NCBI RefSeq assembly: GCF_947492645.1 | Contig: NZ_CANLMZ010000009.1 | Coordinates: 1-64,000 of the forward strand | Origin: an uncultured Pontibacter sp. | Lineage (GTDB): Bacteria > Bacteroidota > Bacteroidia > Cytophagales > Hymenobacteraceae | Reading direction: 5' to 3' | Length of the DNA stretch: 64,000 nt | Shown: positions 9,465 through 17,347 of the stretch, piece after piece | How positions within the stretch are numbered: the first letter of the stretch is position 1 | Layout of the letters: every line of letters starts with the position of its first letter | Program-made: the position numbers and the translations under genes | Notes under the pieces: generated by a model | The model's input: the letters and a program-made list of their open reading frames with translations, nothing else | Databases searched by the model: none | Told to the model about the DNA's origin: nothing

Positions 9465-9500
9465 AAAAAGCGGCTTAAACTGTTGCTTAAGCCGCTTTTT
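9465..9500 (-). terminator. Rho-independent terminator of the LamG/FG-GAP gene
   Basis: 14-bp perfect stem with A and T tracts and an 8-nt loop, ~125 nt beyond the stop codon at 9627. Confidence 0.8.
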
Positions 9501-9560
9501 GCTGTTTACACAGTAGACTAAAGGATGGAAGTATCGCACTATTTCCACAGAGACCTTTTG
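9465..9560. repeat. Terminator-bearing intergenic repeat, copy 3
   Basis: A perfect 14-bp hairpin (9465-9500, AAAAAGCGGCTTAA arms) is followed by CAGTAGACTAAAGGATGG, AAGTATCGCACTATTTCCAC. The right flank matches copies 1 and 2; the hairpin arms differ in sequence but keep the same position. It lies just downstream of the minus-strand gene that ends at 9627. Confidence 0.65.
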
Positions 9561-9626
9561 CTCTTGCAAGAGCTCATTCTCATTTCTGGGTAGGGTATAC
9601 TGAAGCAGAGGAATTGTCTCAGTCCG

Positions 9627-12299
9627 TCAGTTACGCACTACTTTTGTGGTATAGGCACTGTCGCTTTTTATCACTTTGACCAAGTAAATCCCCTTAGCCT
9701 TTGGGAGCATGATTCTCGATTCCTGCTGTCTTAACTGCGCTTCCTGTAAAACTTTTCCTTCAACACTCAGTATCTGGACGGTTGCATCATATAAACTCGG
9801 CTGATCCTGATTATCAAAGGCTATAACTATTTCGCCGTTACTGGTTGGGTTGGGATAGAGCTGCAGCTTACCTGCTGCAAATTCTTTCAGCCCGGTTAGC
9901 ACACTAAAGTGCAATGTGTTTGAATTGGCGATGCAGCCAGAAGCATAAGTTACTTCTACCCGATATTCCCCGGATAGGGTTGGTGTGATTTCCCTTGTGT
10001 TGAAAGACTGCAATTGCCCATTCAAATACCACTTGTAGCTTATTCCTTCGGAGGCGAGTAGTTTGCCGCTGCTTTGGGTTAGCTGTGCTGTAGGGGCAGA
10101 AGTAACCTCAATAGGTGTAGGTTGGGAGGTGGTGGGCGGATAGCTGCCGTTTTTACTTACTACACTATAACTACCAGCTTCGGTCGCCGTGAAAGTGTTT
10201 GCAGTAGCCCCCTCTATTGCCTGTCCGTCTTTCAGCCATTGGTGGGTATAGCCTGTGGCGCTATATGCAGTTAGTGTTGTGCTGATGGCTTCATTTGTAC
10301 AGAAGGAGGTTCTGCCTGCTGTGGCTATTCTTGCAATGGAGTTCTGAAACTGTTTTACATTTTCCAGTACAAACGCTGATTTGCCTGAAATAGCCAATAA
10401 ATCCATATCACCGTCCCCGTCAAAATCAGCGGCCCGGAAAGCATTGTCAGCTCTATAGCCTGAGGGGAGCAGGTGCGTCATGTCACGGAAGAAGCCACCG
10501 TAGTTAAGGAATACCTTGCCAGGTACACTATTACCTTTGGTCACTAGGTCAATCCACCCATCCTTGTTCACGTCAACAGCATCTACCCATACTACCCACT
10601 CTTGGTTGGATGTTGATTGTGAAAATGCCACAGGAAGAAGATCTGAGCGGTCAGAGAATCCGCCTGCGCCGTCATTAAAAAGCAACTGGAGGAATGCACC
10701 TTGGTAAAAAGGATTGCCTCTTGTGTTGTTGCTAACTAAGTCCGGGTCACCGTCGTTGTCAAAATCGGCTACTGCTACACCAACACCTATCCATGTGTTG
10801 TCCGGCAGTTTGTTCAGCCTGCTTTTGGGGGAAATGTCAAACCTGCCCTGCCCGTTGTTGAAGAGGATCAGGTTTTCGCCGCCGTTTTCATCTGCCCCCA
10901 AAAACAGATCCAGATCGCTGTCCCTATCAAAATCAGCAAAGACGCTGGAAGTATATACCTGGTTTCTGGAGGCAACTGAGGCTGGCAAAAGGTTAGCCCC
11001 GACTGTAAATACACCGGTTCCGTCATTCAAAAGCATACGGGGGCCGTTGGTGCCGCCACCTATGTTAGCAAAATACACATCCAGATCACCGTCCTTGTCG
11101 ATGTCGCCTACCGTTACGTGATGCGTAAAATCAAGGGCCGCCGGAAACCTGGTGCTTGTCTCATCCTTAAGTATCCCGTCTGTCTGTTGGATGAAAATAA
11201 GGCTTTGCTCACCGGGGAACGGATCAATGTCGGTGCCGTGGCCTATGATAATGAAGTCATTCAGGCCATCGCCGTTAAAATCTCCCTGGGCCGAATGTCG
11301 CGCATGTACCATCTGAGGAGAATTGGTAAAAGTCTCTGATGTTTTTATCAAAACCTGGTTGTTTTCTATTGTAAGGTACTCTAATGGGCGGAAAGCACCT
11401 GGAGGCGGCAAAGGAGGCCATTGAAGTGAAGATCCTACGAAGTCATGCTTATCGGCGCCACGTCGGAAGGGGAAAACCTCAGTTAATGCGTGCTGGATTG
11501 GAAGCTCGTTCTGATGTAGCGTATAAAAGGGCCCATTGTTTAGGACGAAATTGTCTGTCCAGCTTGGATCCTGCGCATCTGCAGTTGATGCAATCCCTAA
11601 TTGCAGATGCAGGTTATTGACAGAAAGGTCCCGTACAGTTTGACCCTCGCCTTCGTCCATTTTCCAGAATGCTACCAAACCTGTAGCTGTGGGTGCGGGA
11701 TTGGTTTCAGCCAGGGAAAGAATCTCAGCTGCAGAGAGTGCCCTGCTCCACACAGAGGCCTGCATCAGATTTCCGTTCACGCCGCAGCAATAGTTTGTCC
11801 CATCAATGCCCCCTCCAATGCCGAAAGGCACCTGGTTTACGGGTGGTGTGCCTGGGCTTGCCGTGCTTCCGGCTTCCTGGCCGTTTATGAACAGGCGCAT
11901 TGTACCATTTTGAAGTGTGGCAGCGACGTGTGTCCAGGTATTTAGCGGTGCATCGGCAGGTGCAGTGACAGACCGGTAAGAGCCTGCACTGCCCGTTGTC
12001 TGTACGAACTCAAGGCGGTTTCCATTGTTGCTCCAGCTTATTACATAACTCATATATGGGTCTTGCCCTCGGTTAGGAGCTGGCTTTCCCATTACTATGG
12101 AATAGGGAGTTCGGGAGGAGGGATTTACCCAGCAACTCATGGTAAACTCACTTCCCAGATCAAGCTGGCCTTTGACTGGAGCTAAAAGCAGCTGGTTGTC
12201 GAACTTAAGGGAGTTCTCCTGCCTGGCGGGCGTGAGCTGGGCCAGCGTATGGTGCAGAATAGTGGCGAGTAGAAAGACTGTCAGTAAAGGTCTTCTCAT
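9627..12299 (-). CDS. Secreted LamG / FG-GAP repeat protein with type A T9SS sorting domain
   Basis: 890 residues. Residues 1-20 form a signal peptide. Residues ~25-215 form a LamG (concanavalin-like) domain, with F-T-M-S-C-W-V-N and W-T-H-V-A-A-T-L motifs. Residues ~335-665 carry six FG-GAP/VCBS repeats with calcium-loop cores such as D-F-N-G-D-G-L-N-D, D-I-D-K-D-G-D-L-D, D-F-D-R-D-S-D-L-D and D-F-D-G-D-G-D-M-D, predicting a seven-bladed propeller. An Ig-like region (~675-800) follows, then a type A T9SS domain (Y-P-N-P-T-S-N-G... ending L-V-K-V-I-K-S). Likely a surface adhesin or carbohydrate-binding protein; the ligand is unknown. Confidence 0.93.
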   Translation of the reverse strand: MRRPLLTVFLLATILHHTLAQLTPARQENSLKFDNQLLLAPVKGQLDLGSEFTMSCWVNPSSRTPYSIVMGKPAPNRGQDPYMSYVISWSNNGNRLEFVQTTGSAGSYRSVTAPADAPLNTWTHVAATLQNGTMRLFINGQEAGSTASPGTPPVNQVPFGIGGGIDGTNYCCGVNGNLMQASVWSRALSAAEILSLAETNPAPTATGLVAFWKMDEGEGQTVRDLSVNNLHLQLGIASTADAQDPSWTDNFVLNNGPFYTLHQNELPIQHALTEVFPFRRGADKHDFVGSSLQWPPLPPPGAFRPLEYLTIENNQVLIKTSETFTNSPQMVHARHSAQGDFNGDGLNDFIIIGHGTDIDPFPGEQSLIFIQQTDGILKDETSTRFPAALDFTHHVTVGDIDKDGDLDVYFANIGGGTNGPRMLLNDGTGVFTVGANLLPASVASRNQVYTSSVFADFDRDSDLDLFLGADENGGENLILFNNGQGRFDISPKSRLNKLPDNTWIGVGVAVADFDNDGDPDLVSNNTRGNPFYQGAFLQLLFNDGAGGFSDRSDLLPVAFSQSTSNQEWVVWVDAVDVNKDGWIDLVTKGNSVPGKVFLNYGGFFRDMTHLLPSGYRADNAFRAADFDGDGDMDLLAISGKSAFVLENVKQFQNSIARIATAGRTSFCTNEAISTTLTAYSATGYTHQWLKDGQAIEGATANTFTATEAGSYSVVSKNGSYPPTTSQPTPIEVTSAPTAQLTQSSGKLLASEGISYKWYLNGQLQSFNTREITPTLSGEYRVEVTYASGCIANSNTLHFSVLTGLKEFAAGKLQLYPNPTSNGEIVIAFDNQDQPSLYDATVQILSVEGKVLQEAQLRQQESRIMLPKAKGIYLVKVIKSDSAYTTKVVRN

Positions 12300-12534
12300 A
12301 ATAAAAGGCTTTTAAGGGTGAAGTTGAGGGTTATTTTTAAAGCTCGCTTTTGGGATGCTTTAAAGCATAGGGAAATGCAAATGTAGTGCTTTTGGGGAGT
12401 CTGCACAACTCTTTGATACACAGTTGGTGCCGTCGATTCTGTCTTTCTTTGTTGATTCTTATCCAGTGGCACGCAGTACTGTTAGCTAGTTTACTTATTT
12501 GAAATAAAGGACTTCAAAAAATAAGTAGTGAATC

Positions 12535-12640
12535 TCCGAAGGGGAATTTTATCGAACTAAAAAAGCCGCTCCATTTAATGTGGAGCGGCTTTTTAATTGT
12601 AGTAGCCCGTAGGGGAATCGAACCCCTGTTACCAGAATGA
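12535..12640. repeat. Terminator-bearing repeat, copy 4, fused to the 3' end of tRNA-Glu; lies in the ~300-nt gap 12300-12602
   Basis: CCGAAGGGGAA...ATCGAAC, then the GCCGCTCC hairpin (12559-12594), then TGTAGTAGCCCGTAGGGG, where the tRNA 3' end begins. Left flank and hairpin are nearly identical to copy 1. In this copy the right flank is a real tRNA, which suggests where the repeat came from. The rest of the gap shows only an AT-rich upstream region for the gene starting at 12299. Confidence 0.7.
12559..12594 (-). terminator. Terminator of tRNA-Glu
   Basis: Perfect ~15-bp hairpin with A/T tracts starting 9 nt after the tRNA 3' end on the minus strand. Confidence 0.85.
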
Positions 12641-12674
12641 AAATCTGGCGTCCTAACCCCTAGACGAACGGGCC
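12603..12674 (-). tRNA. tRNA-Glu (anticodon UUC)
   Basis: 72-nt cloverleaf on the minus strand: 7-bp acceptor stem GGCCCGU/ACGGGCU with one G-U pair, D stem GUCU/GGAC, anticodon stem CCAGA/UCUGG with loop UUUUCAU giving anticodon UUC, and T stem AGGGG/CCCCU with loop UUCGAUU. The discriminator base is A and the CCA end is not encoded. It is transcribed alone from a consensus promoter (12694-12723) and ends in a strong terminator. Confidence 0.97.
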
Positions 12675-12693
12675 GTTCTGTCTAATTGTGGTG

Positions 12694-12723
12694 CAAATAT
12701 ACTAGCTGTTTTTTTAACCGCAA
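12694..12723 (-). promoter_or_regulatory. Bacteroidota consensus promoter of tRNA-Glu
   Basis: Minus-strand TTG at 12721-12723, a 19-nt spacer, then TATATTTG at 12694-12701. This matches the TTG-N19-TAnnTTTG consensus exactly. The expected start lies ~10-15 nt before the mature tRNA. Confidence 0.8.
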
Positions 12724-12874
12724 TAGGGTGTAGTTATATTTTCGTTGATTACTTTAAAAGTGGCTGAATCTCAGGTAGAAAATTTTTAGCGCCAATTATA
12801 GAATTGCAGATTTCAACCTATAAGAGGTTATTGCGTTAGATAAATTCCGATAGTCACAGAAAAAGAGAAACAAA

Positions 12875-13150
12875 ATGAGTAGAAGAATTCAGTATGCAGG
12901 AGTAAAGCCAGAAGCTTTTGAGGAAATGAAAACCAAGTTAAAGCAAATGGGCCTTTCGCTGCAAGCCAATAGTGGCAGTTTCAATGAAAAAGGGGTTTCC
13001 GGAAAATATGATTACAACCAGGAAGCACAAATGCTGGAAATTGCTGACTTAGAAGTTGGTTTTCCGGCAAGTATGATGCTGAGCGCAGATAGCCTGCAAA
13101 AACGCATGACTGAACTTGTTCAACAATATGGAGGAGCACCAAAAGTGTGA
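12875..13150 (+). CDS. Small conserved-looking protein of unknown function
   Basis: 91 residues, soluble, no signal peptide or membrane segment. The sequence alternates short helical and beta-like stretches (around E-A-F-E-E-M-K-T-K-L-K and G-K-Y-D-Y-N-Q-E-A-Q-M-L-E-I). No family recognised. ATG start with AT-rich upstream sequence typical of this phylum. The next gene starts 63 nt later on the same strand, so the two may be co-transcribed up to the terminator at 13578. Confidence 0.75.
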   Translation: MSRRIQYAGVKPEAFEEMKTKLKQMGLSLQANSGSFNEKGVSGKYDYNQEAQMLEIADLEVGFPASMMLSADSLQKRMTELVQQYGGAPKV

Positions 13151-13213
13151 TCTATAAGCCTTGAAAGTTAAATATACGTATATGTTACTTGAACTATAAG
13201 TCTGAACTAATAC

Positions 13214-13549
13214 ATGAGAACTATGAATGATACAAACTCTGAAAATCAGAATAAACAAAGCCAACAGAATAATACGAACCAGGACCAGCAGAAGAAGAGT
13301 AATGGAGAAGGCATACTTACCTTACTGCAGCCCAACGATATGTCTAAAACGGTAGAATCGGCTATGCATGTCATTCAGGGGCGCCATGAGAAGCTGCCTG
13401 ACCTGATGCATGACTTAGGCACAATATTACTAAAAGCAGCCAGGCGCATGACCACCACCCAAGTTGTACTTGCAGCAGGAGCCTTAACAATTGGTGCTGT
13501 GCTGTTGGCGAGATACAACTCCAACGACGAAGAGTTTTCTTATTCCTAA
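13214..13549 (+). CDS. Small membrane-anchored protein of unknown function
   Basis: 111 residues. Residues ~1-32 are very rich in Asn and Gln and probably disordered. A helical segment with M-S-K-T-V-E-S-A-M and L-P-D-L-M-H-D-L-G-T-I-L-L-K follows. One hydrophobic segment lies near the C-terminus (~83-99), followed by an acidic tail. This layout suggests a tail-anchored inner-membrane protein. The start may instead be the Met three codons further on (13223). Probably co-transcribed with the preceding gene and ended by a hairpin 28 nt downstream. Confidence 0.75.
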   Translation: MRTMNDTNSENQNKQSQQNNTNQDQQKKSNGEGILTLLQPNDMSKTVESAMHVIQGRHEKLPDLMHDLGTILLKAARRMTTTQVVLAAGALTIGAVLLARYNSNDEEFSYS

Positions 13550-13577
13550 TAAGGGAATTTAGATGTTTTTGAGAAAG

Positions 13578-13610
13578 AAATGCCTTCAGTAAAGTAAACT
13601 GAAGGCATTT
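13578..13610 (+). terminator. Rho-independent terminator
   Basis: Perfect 13-bp stem AAATGCCTTCAGT/ACTGAAGGCATTT with a 7-nt loop and a T-rich tail, downstream of the small membrane protein gene. Confidence 0.88.
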
Positions 13611-13635
13611 TTATTTTTAAGTGCCAAACTAAATT

Positions 13636-13662
13636 TTGTGGTACGGGTTTTGATTAGCTTTG
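13636..13662 (+). promoter_or_regulatory. Candidate promoter of the SIMPL gene
   Basis: TTG at 13636-13638 and TAGCTTTG at 13655-13662 with a 16-nt spacer, slightly short of the usual 19. It supports the downstream start codon at 13725, giving a leader of ~55 nt. Confidence 0.45.
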
Positions 13663-13724
13663 CTCTATATAGGAGTCGCTTATACTTGAAGTCTCCATGT
13701 TATTCATCATCCAACCAAATAATT

Positions 13725-14435
13725 ATGAAAAAGACAAAGTTATTATCCCTGCTGGTATTATTTTTTGCTGCTATACAAGTACAAGCGCAGCAGCCCAACC
13801 TGCCGCCTCTTGTTAGTGTTACAGGCGTAGGTGAAGTTAAAGTGCAACCAACCGAAGTCATCGTGAGCCTGGGAGTGGAAACAAGGGAGAAAACGCTTGA
13901 TGCGGCCCGAAAGGAAACTGACAAAAAAGCTGCTGCAATCATCAGTTACCTTAAAAAGAATGGCGTAGATACAAAGGATGTACAGACCTCTTTTGTAACG
14001 GTACAGCCGGTTTACAACAGAGGCGAATACGGTATTACTACGCCTGATATGTATTTGGCGATCAAAACCATGACGGTAAAGATAAAGAAGCTTGACAAGT
14101 ATGATGAAATACTTTCAGGGTTGTATGGCGTGGGCGTTAACCGTGTAGATGGTATCCAGTTTCAGGTAGCAGATATGGAAAAGTATAAAGCGGAGGCACG
14201 CAAAAAGGCAATTGCCAATGCAAAACAGAAAGCTACTTTACTTACCGGAGAATTAGGTGCCAAAGTTGGGCGTGTGTATATCATTAATGAAAGCACTAAC
14301 GGAGGTGGCCCAAGGCCGATGTATAAAACTGCCATGATGGAGTCAGCTAGTTTTGATGCTGGCGGCGGACCTTCTATTGCCGGAGGGGAAGTGGTGATTT
14401 CGAGCAGCGTAGATGTCAGTTTTATAATTGAGTAA
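13725..14435 (+). CDS. SIMPL domain (DUF541) secreted protein
   Basis: 236 residues. The start at 13725 is chosen because it gives a clean signal peptide (M-K-K-T-K... ending V-Q-A-Q, ~22 residues); 29 upstream in-frame residues look non-coding and overlap the candidate promoter. The mature part is a SIMPL/DUF541 domain: V-T-G-V-G-E-V-K-V-Q-P-T-E near its start, the central repeat region K-K-N-G-V-D-T-K-D-V-Q-T, and A-R-K-K-A-I-A-N-A-K-Q-K-A near residue 160. Periplasmic or outer-membrane proteins of this family form oligomers and have been linked to envelope stress; the exact role is unknown. A very long palindrome follows the stop codon. Confidence 0.9.
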   Translation: MKKTKLLSLLVLFFAAIQVQAQQPNLPPLVSVTGVGEVKVQPTEVIVSLGVETREKTLDAARKETDKKAAAIISYLKKNGVDTKDVQTSFVTVQPVYNRGEYGITTPDMYLAIKTMTVKIKKLDKYDEILSGLYGVGVNRVDGIQFQVADMEKYKAEARKKAIANAKQKATLLTGELGAKVGRVYIINESTNGGGPRPMYKTAMMESASFDAGGGPSIAGGEVVISSSVDVSFIIE

Positions 14436-14440
14436 TTAGC

Positions 14441-14502
14441 AAGTATAGCAAAAGAAGAAGCGGCTGATGGTACCATCAGCCGCTTCTTCTTTTGCTATAC
14501 TT
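14441..14502. terminator. 62-nt perfect palindrome acting as bidirectional terminator
   Basis: Two 31-nt arms match without any mismatch around the centre GGTACC. The outer ends are AAGTATAG and CTATACTT. It separates the convergent SIMPL (+) and HNH-like (-) genes and includes the last codons of the latter (stop at 14495). The stem is far longer than a usual terminator. Confidence 0.85.
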
Positions 14503-15481
14503 TTTCAACTTCTTTAAACGTGTTTTCTTCTGTGATTAGAAAACTGATGGGTTGCTTGGGGTTTTTGAGGATCTCCGCCTCACGAATACCCCACGGTTTC
14601 AGCATTTCTTCCAGCATGTGGGCATAGGCTGTCATGTCCCAAGGGTTAAATATCTCGTTTGTAACGTCATCTATCAGCGTGTCCAGCACCAGGTGGTCGT
14701 CTTCGGGCTTTTGCGGCCTGATGAAATATTCCGGTACGACACTAAAAATATAGGCAGCATAAAATACACGCGCTTTTATTTCTGCCAGCTGTATGGGGTG
14801 CAGTTTTTTTCTGTGTGTTATCTGGGTTAATTTGCCCAGCGCTTTTTCAATTATACCATTATCCAATAATGTGCACACGATAGCTACGGAGCCTAACTTT
14901 ATGCTAAAGGCCATAGTTGTTAACTCGTCCTGGTACTCAAACGGAAGCTCGTCCTGCTGCGGATTTAGCTCTACAATAAAGAAGGAGCAGGGCAGAAAGT
15001 CTGAAAATACCATCGGAACGCGCAGCGATTGCAGTACCTGGAAAAAAGAACGGAACTTGCCTAGCATTTTAGGATCTTCGCTTACAGCATATTCTGGCAT
15101 TATCAGCGGGTCCGTTTCCTTAATCAACTCGGTCATCAAGGTGCCATAGTACATTTTGCCAATCCATTGGAAGAGCTTCTGACGATCCATACTTTGGATT
15201 CCGCTTATCCCGTTTTCAGCAGCCTGCTCAATTTCGGCTTCAAGGGGTAAAAGGTAATGCGTGTGGCAGCGGTCGCAGCATGGAATGGTAAGTTGGCTGA
15301 ATGTGGTAACGCTTTTATCTAAAAGTAAAAGTTCTTTGTTCTCGAGGTTATACTTACGCTGAAGCCACTCACCAAAAACAGGTGCTTTATGCTCGGTGGT
15401 GATGCTGGTGCCACACAAAAAGCAATTTGTGTCGGTAAACTGCATCTTCTCGAACGGGTCGTATAGTGTTAAATCAAGCAT
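14495..15481 (-). CDS. HNH-like zinc-binding protein of unknown function
   Basis: 328 residues, soluble. The N-terminus holds C-F-L-C-G (~20-24), a T-E-H-K-A-P-V-F-G-E-W-L segment (~29-40) and C-C-D-R-C-H (~68-73). This is the spacing of HNH endonuclease-like folds in which two CxxC pairs bind zinc and a Glu-His pair precedes a P-x-W-L motif. The remaining ~230 residues are mostly helical and unrecognised. No classic HNN metal finger is complete, so nuclease activity is uncertain. A TATCTTTG -7 element at 15506-15513 lies just upstream. The stop lies inside the palindrome at 14441-14502. Confidence 0.8.
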   Translation of the reverse strand: MLDLTLYDPFEKMQFTDTNCFLCGTSITTEHKAPVFGEWLQRKYNLENKELLLLDKSVTTFSQLTIPCCDRCHTHYLLPLEAEIEQAAENGISGIQSMDRQKLFQWIGKMYYGTLMTELIKETDPLIMPEYAVSEDPKMLGKFRSFFQVLQSLRVPMVFSDFLPCSFFIVELNPQQDELPFEYQDELTTMAFSIKLGSVAIVCTLLDNGIIEKALGKLTQITHRKKLHPIQLAEIKARVFYAAYIFSVVPEYFIRPQKPEDDHLVLDTLIDDVTNEIFNPWDMTAYAHMLEEMLKPWGIREAEILKNPKQPISFLITEENTFKEVEKV

Positions 15482-15505
15482 GCGTAATCTTTAAGTTTTG
15501 TGCTG

Positions 15506-15513
15506 CAAAGATA
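15506..15513 (-). promoter_or_regulatory. Candidate -7 element of the HNH-like gene
   Basis: TATCTTTG on the minus strand, 25 nt before the start codon. It fits TAnnTTTG; no TTG is seen at the expected distance. Confidence 0.4.
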
Positions 15514-15730
15514 AGCAAGACTAAAGCCAGTTCCGAATTAGAACTGCTATTAACTTTAGTGTATCTATTATGTTAAGTATGATTGGATTTATACTTTGAA
15601 AAAGCTTCATGGGTATAATGGTATGAAGCAGGACTTGCAAGTTTCTGAACTCTTATGGCCACCAAAGCCGGAAAAGCAGTTGTATGAAATTTAAGGTACA
15701 GCAGTAGGAGGGGAAAGTATAAAAATTAAC

Positions 15731-16119
15731 AACAAGCCTATAAGCCGGGTTCTGTCGCTATGCCCAAGAGCATGCGTCTTATCATTTATCTAGGCCTGCA
15801 CTTACGCACAGGCTCCATCGACCTACCCACTGACATCGGACGAGCAGCCCTTAGCCCCACCGAAGCGAGGCGCTGCCAGCCTATTTGGTCTTTCAACTCC
15901 TAAGGTTTACCCAGCCGGACTAGTCGCCTAGCCGCTGGTGCGCTCTTACCGCACCTTTTCACCCTTACCACTTTTGCAAATGGCGGTTATTTTCTGTGGC
16001 ACTAGCTGTAGCCTTTCCGTCCCCGGAAAAGCCCCTTCCCGTTAGGAAGTAGGATGCTCTGCGTTGCCCGGACTTTCCTCTCCTCCCCGAAAGGAGCAGC
16101 GATAAGACGGCTTGCTGTT
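15731..16119 (-). ncRNA. rnpB: RNase P RNA (class A)
   Basis: Catalytic RNA that matures tRNA 5' ends. The minus strand contains the universal GAGGAAAGTCCGGGC core near the 5' end (around 16065-16085) and the P4 partner ACAGAACCCGGCTTAT near the 3' end (around 15737-15755). The two ends pair (AACAGCAAGCC with GGCTTGTT) to form P1. Length ~389 nt is normal. Ends are approximate. Confidence 0.96.
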
Positions 16120-16132
16120 AATTTTTATAATG

Positions 16133-16140
16133 CAAAGATA
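16133..16140 (-). promoter_or_regulatory. Candidate -7 element of rnpB
   Basis: TATCTTTG on the minus strand, 13 nt upstream of the predicted RNA 5' end. No TTG at 19 nt spacing. Confidence 0.5.
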
Positions 16141-16289
16141 ACAAAAGTTATAGCCTTTGTTAAGCGTTTTATTTTAGCTTAGATGTAAAAATCCGCCTCT
16201 ACATGTTGGAGGCGAATATTTCCACTTAAAAGTATTTGTGTAGAAAGTGTAAAGACAATTTCTCTTATACTTCAATTACTATTTTATAC

Positions 16290-17243
16290 TTATTTTAATC
16301 TGACTAATGTGGCGCCATAACCAAACTTTTCCTTTTTAGCATCTTCAAAGTACTTAATGCCAGGTGTGCGGCTTAGCAGCTTTTGTATTTCTTTGCGAAG
16401 TATGCCGTTTCCAGCACCGTGTATAAACACGATCTCATGCATATTGGCGGCAAGCGCACGGTCCAGGGCATCCTGAAACTTTTCGAGTTGCAGCTTAAGC
16501 ATCGCGCTGTTGCTCATACCGGAGAAATCCTCTGTCAGCTTCTCGATGTGCAGGTCTACCTCATGTTCCGGTGCCTTTAGTTTAAAGTTAGGATGCTGCT
16601 CTGTAGCCTCAGCTAATTGCTCTTTAATCTTGTCCGGGTCCACGGATACCGGCTTTTGGTCCAGGTGAAACAGGTAGGCTTCTTTGTTAATGACCGGAGC
16701 GGTTTTCTTGCTCTTGTAAAAAGAATTTGCTCTGAACTGCACACGTTTGGTAACAGGCTCAAAAAGGGTAGGGCTGCCGTTGCGGTGCTGCATAAATTGT
16801 ATGAGCAAGCTCGGCCATTTCTCGAAATCCTTTAAATGGTAATGAGTGATTACGCGGGTTGCCTTTGGTGCCAGTTTATCGTTTTGCAAGCCCCTGTAGC
16901 GTGTCTCACGCTCCTCACCAGAAGTAAAGAGCAAATCGTAATCCGAGTTGTTTATCACAGTTACTGCCAGCAATTCTTCCGACTGGTGCACTAGCGCCAG
17001 GTAAATACCCTGGGTGGCCAGTACTGGAGCAATGGGTTCTTTGCGGGCAATCGGTTTCTCTGTTGTATCGTCACTTTTCAGAAACTTTGCCTCTTCCGGA
17101 GCTATCACCACCACCTCGCGCCTTGCTACCGGTATGGTAAAGTCGTTATCGATGGCAACCTCTACTATATTATTATCTAAAATGCGTGTAATTATGCCTT
17201 CCTCACGGCCAGACATCAAGCGCACTCTGTCTCCTACGTTCAT
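16290..17243 (-). CDS. DUF2027 / Smr domain protein
   Basis: 317 residues from the start at 17243 (M-N-V-G-D-R-V-R-L). A longer frame to 17303 adds 20 unlikely residues. The N-terminal ~65 residues form a KOW/SH3-like domain (G-D-R-V-R-L-M-S-G-R-E-E-G-I-I). A DUF2027 middle region follows (~80-240). The C-terminal ~80 residues form an Smr domain: V-D-L-H-I-E-K-L near its start, then V-F-I-H-G-A-G-N-G-I-L-R-K-E-I and a terminal G-Y-G-A-T-L-V. Smr domains have nicking or RNA endonuclease activity in other proteins; the role of this Bacteroidota-specific fusion is not established. Monocistronic; possible -7 element TATCTTTG at 17314-17321. Confidence 0.92.
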   Translation of the reverse strand: MNVGDRVRLMSGREEGIITRILDNNIVEVAIDNDFTIPVARREVVVIAPEEAKFLKSDDTTEKPIARKEPIAPVLATQGIYLALVHQSEELLAVTVINNSDYDLLFTSGEERETRYRGLQNDKLAPKATRVITHYHLKDFEKWPSLLIQFMQHRNGSPTLFEPVTKRVQFRANSFYKSKKTAPVINKEAYLFHLDQKPVSVDPDKIKEQLAEATEQHPNFKLKAPEHEVDLHIEKLTEDFSGMSNSAMLKLQLEKFQDALDRALAANMHEIVFIHGAGNGILRKEIQKLLSRTPGIKYFEDAKKEKFGYGATLVRLK

Positions 17244-17313
17244 GTTTGTGTTCTTTATAGGTTGTTCTGTTGATCGCTGTGTATACAAAGTGTAAGGGAT
17301 CAAGCCTCTATCG

Positions 17314-17321
17314 CAAAGATA
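17314..17321 (-). promoter_or_regulatory. Candidate -7 element of the DUF2027/Smr gene
   Basis: TATCTTTG on the minus strand, ~70 nt upstream of the chosen start; same octamer as before rnpB and the HNH-like gene. Confidence 0.4.
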
Positions 17322-17347
17322 CGAATCTTTAAGCAGGTGAGGGTGCT

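Noticed and set aside
10516..11945. Several plus-strand open frames opposite the FG-GAP protein gene
   Set aside because: They are antisense shadows of a long, well-supported coding sequence with repeated calcium-loop codons.
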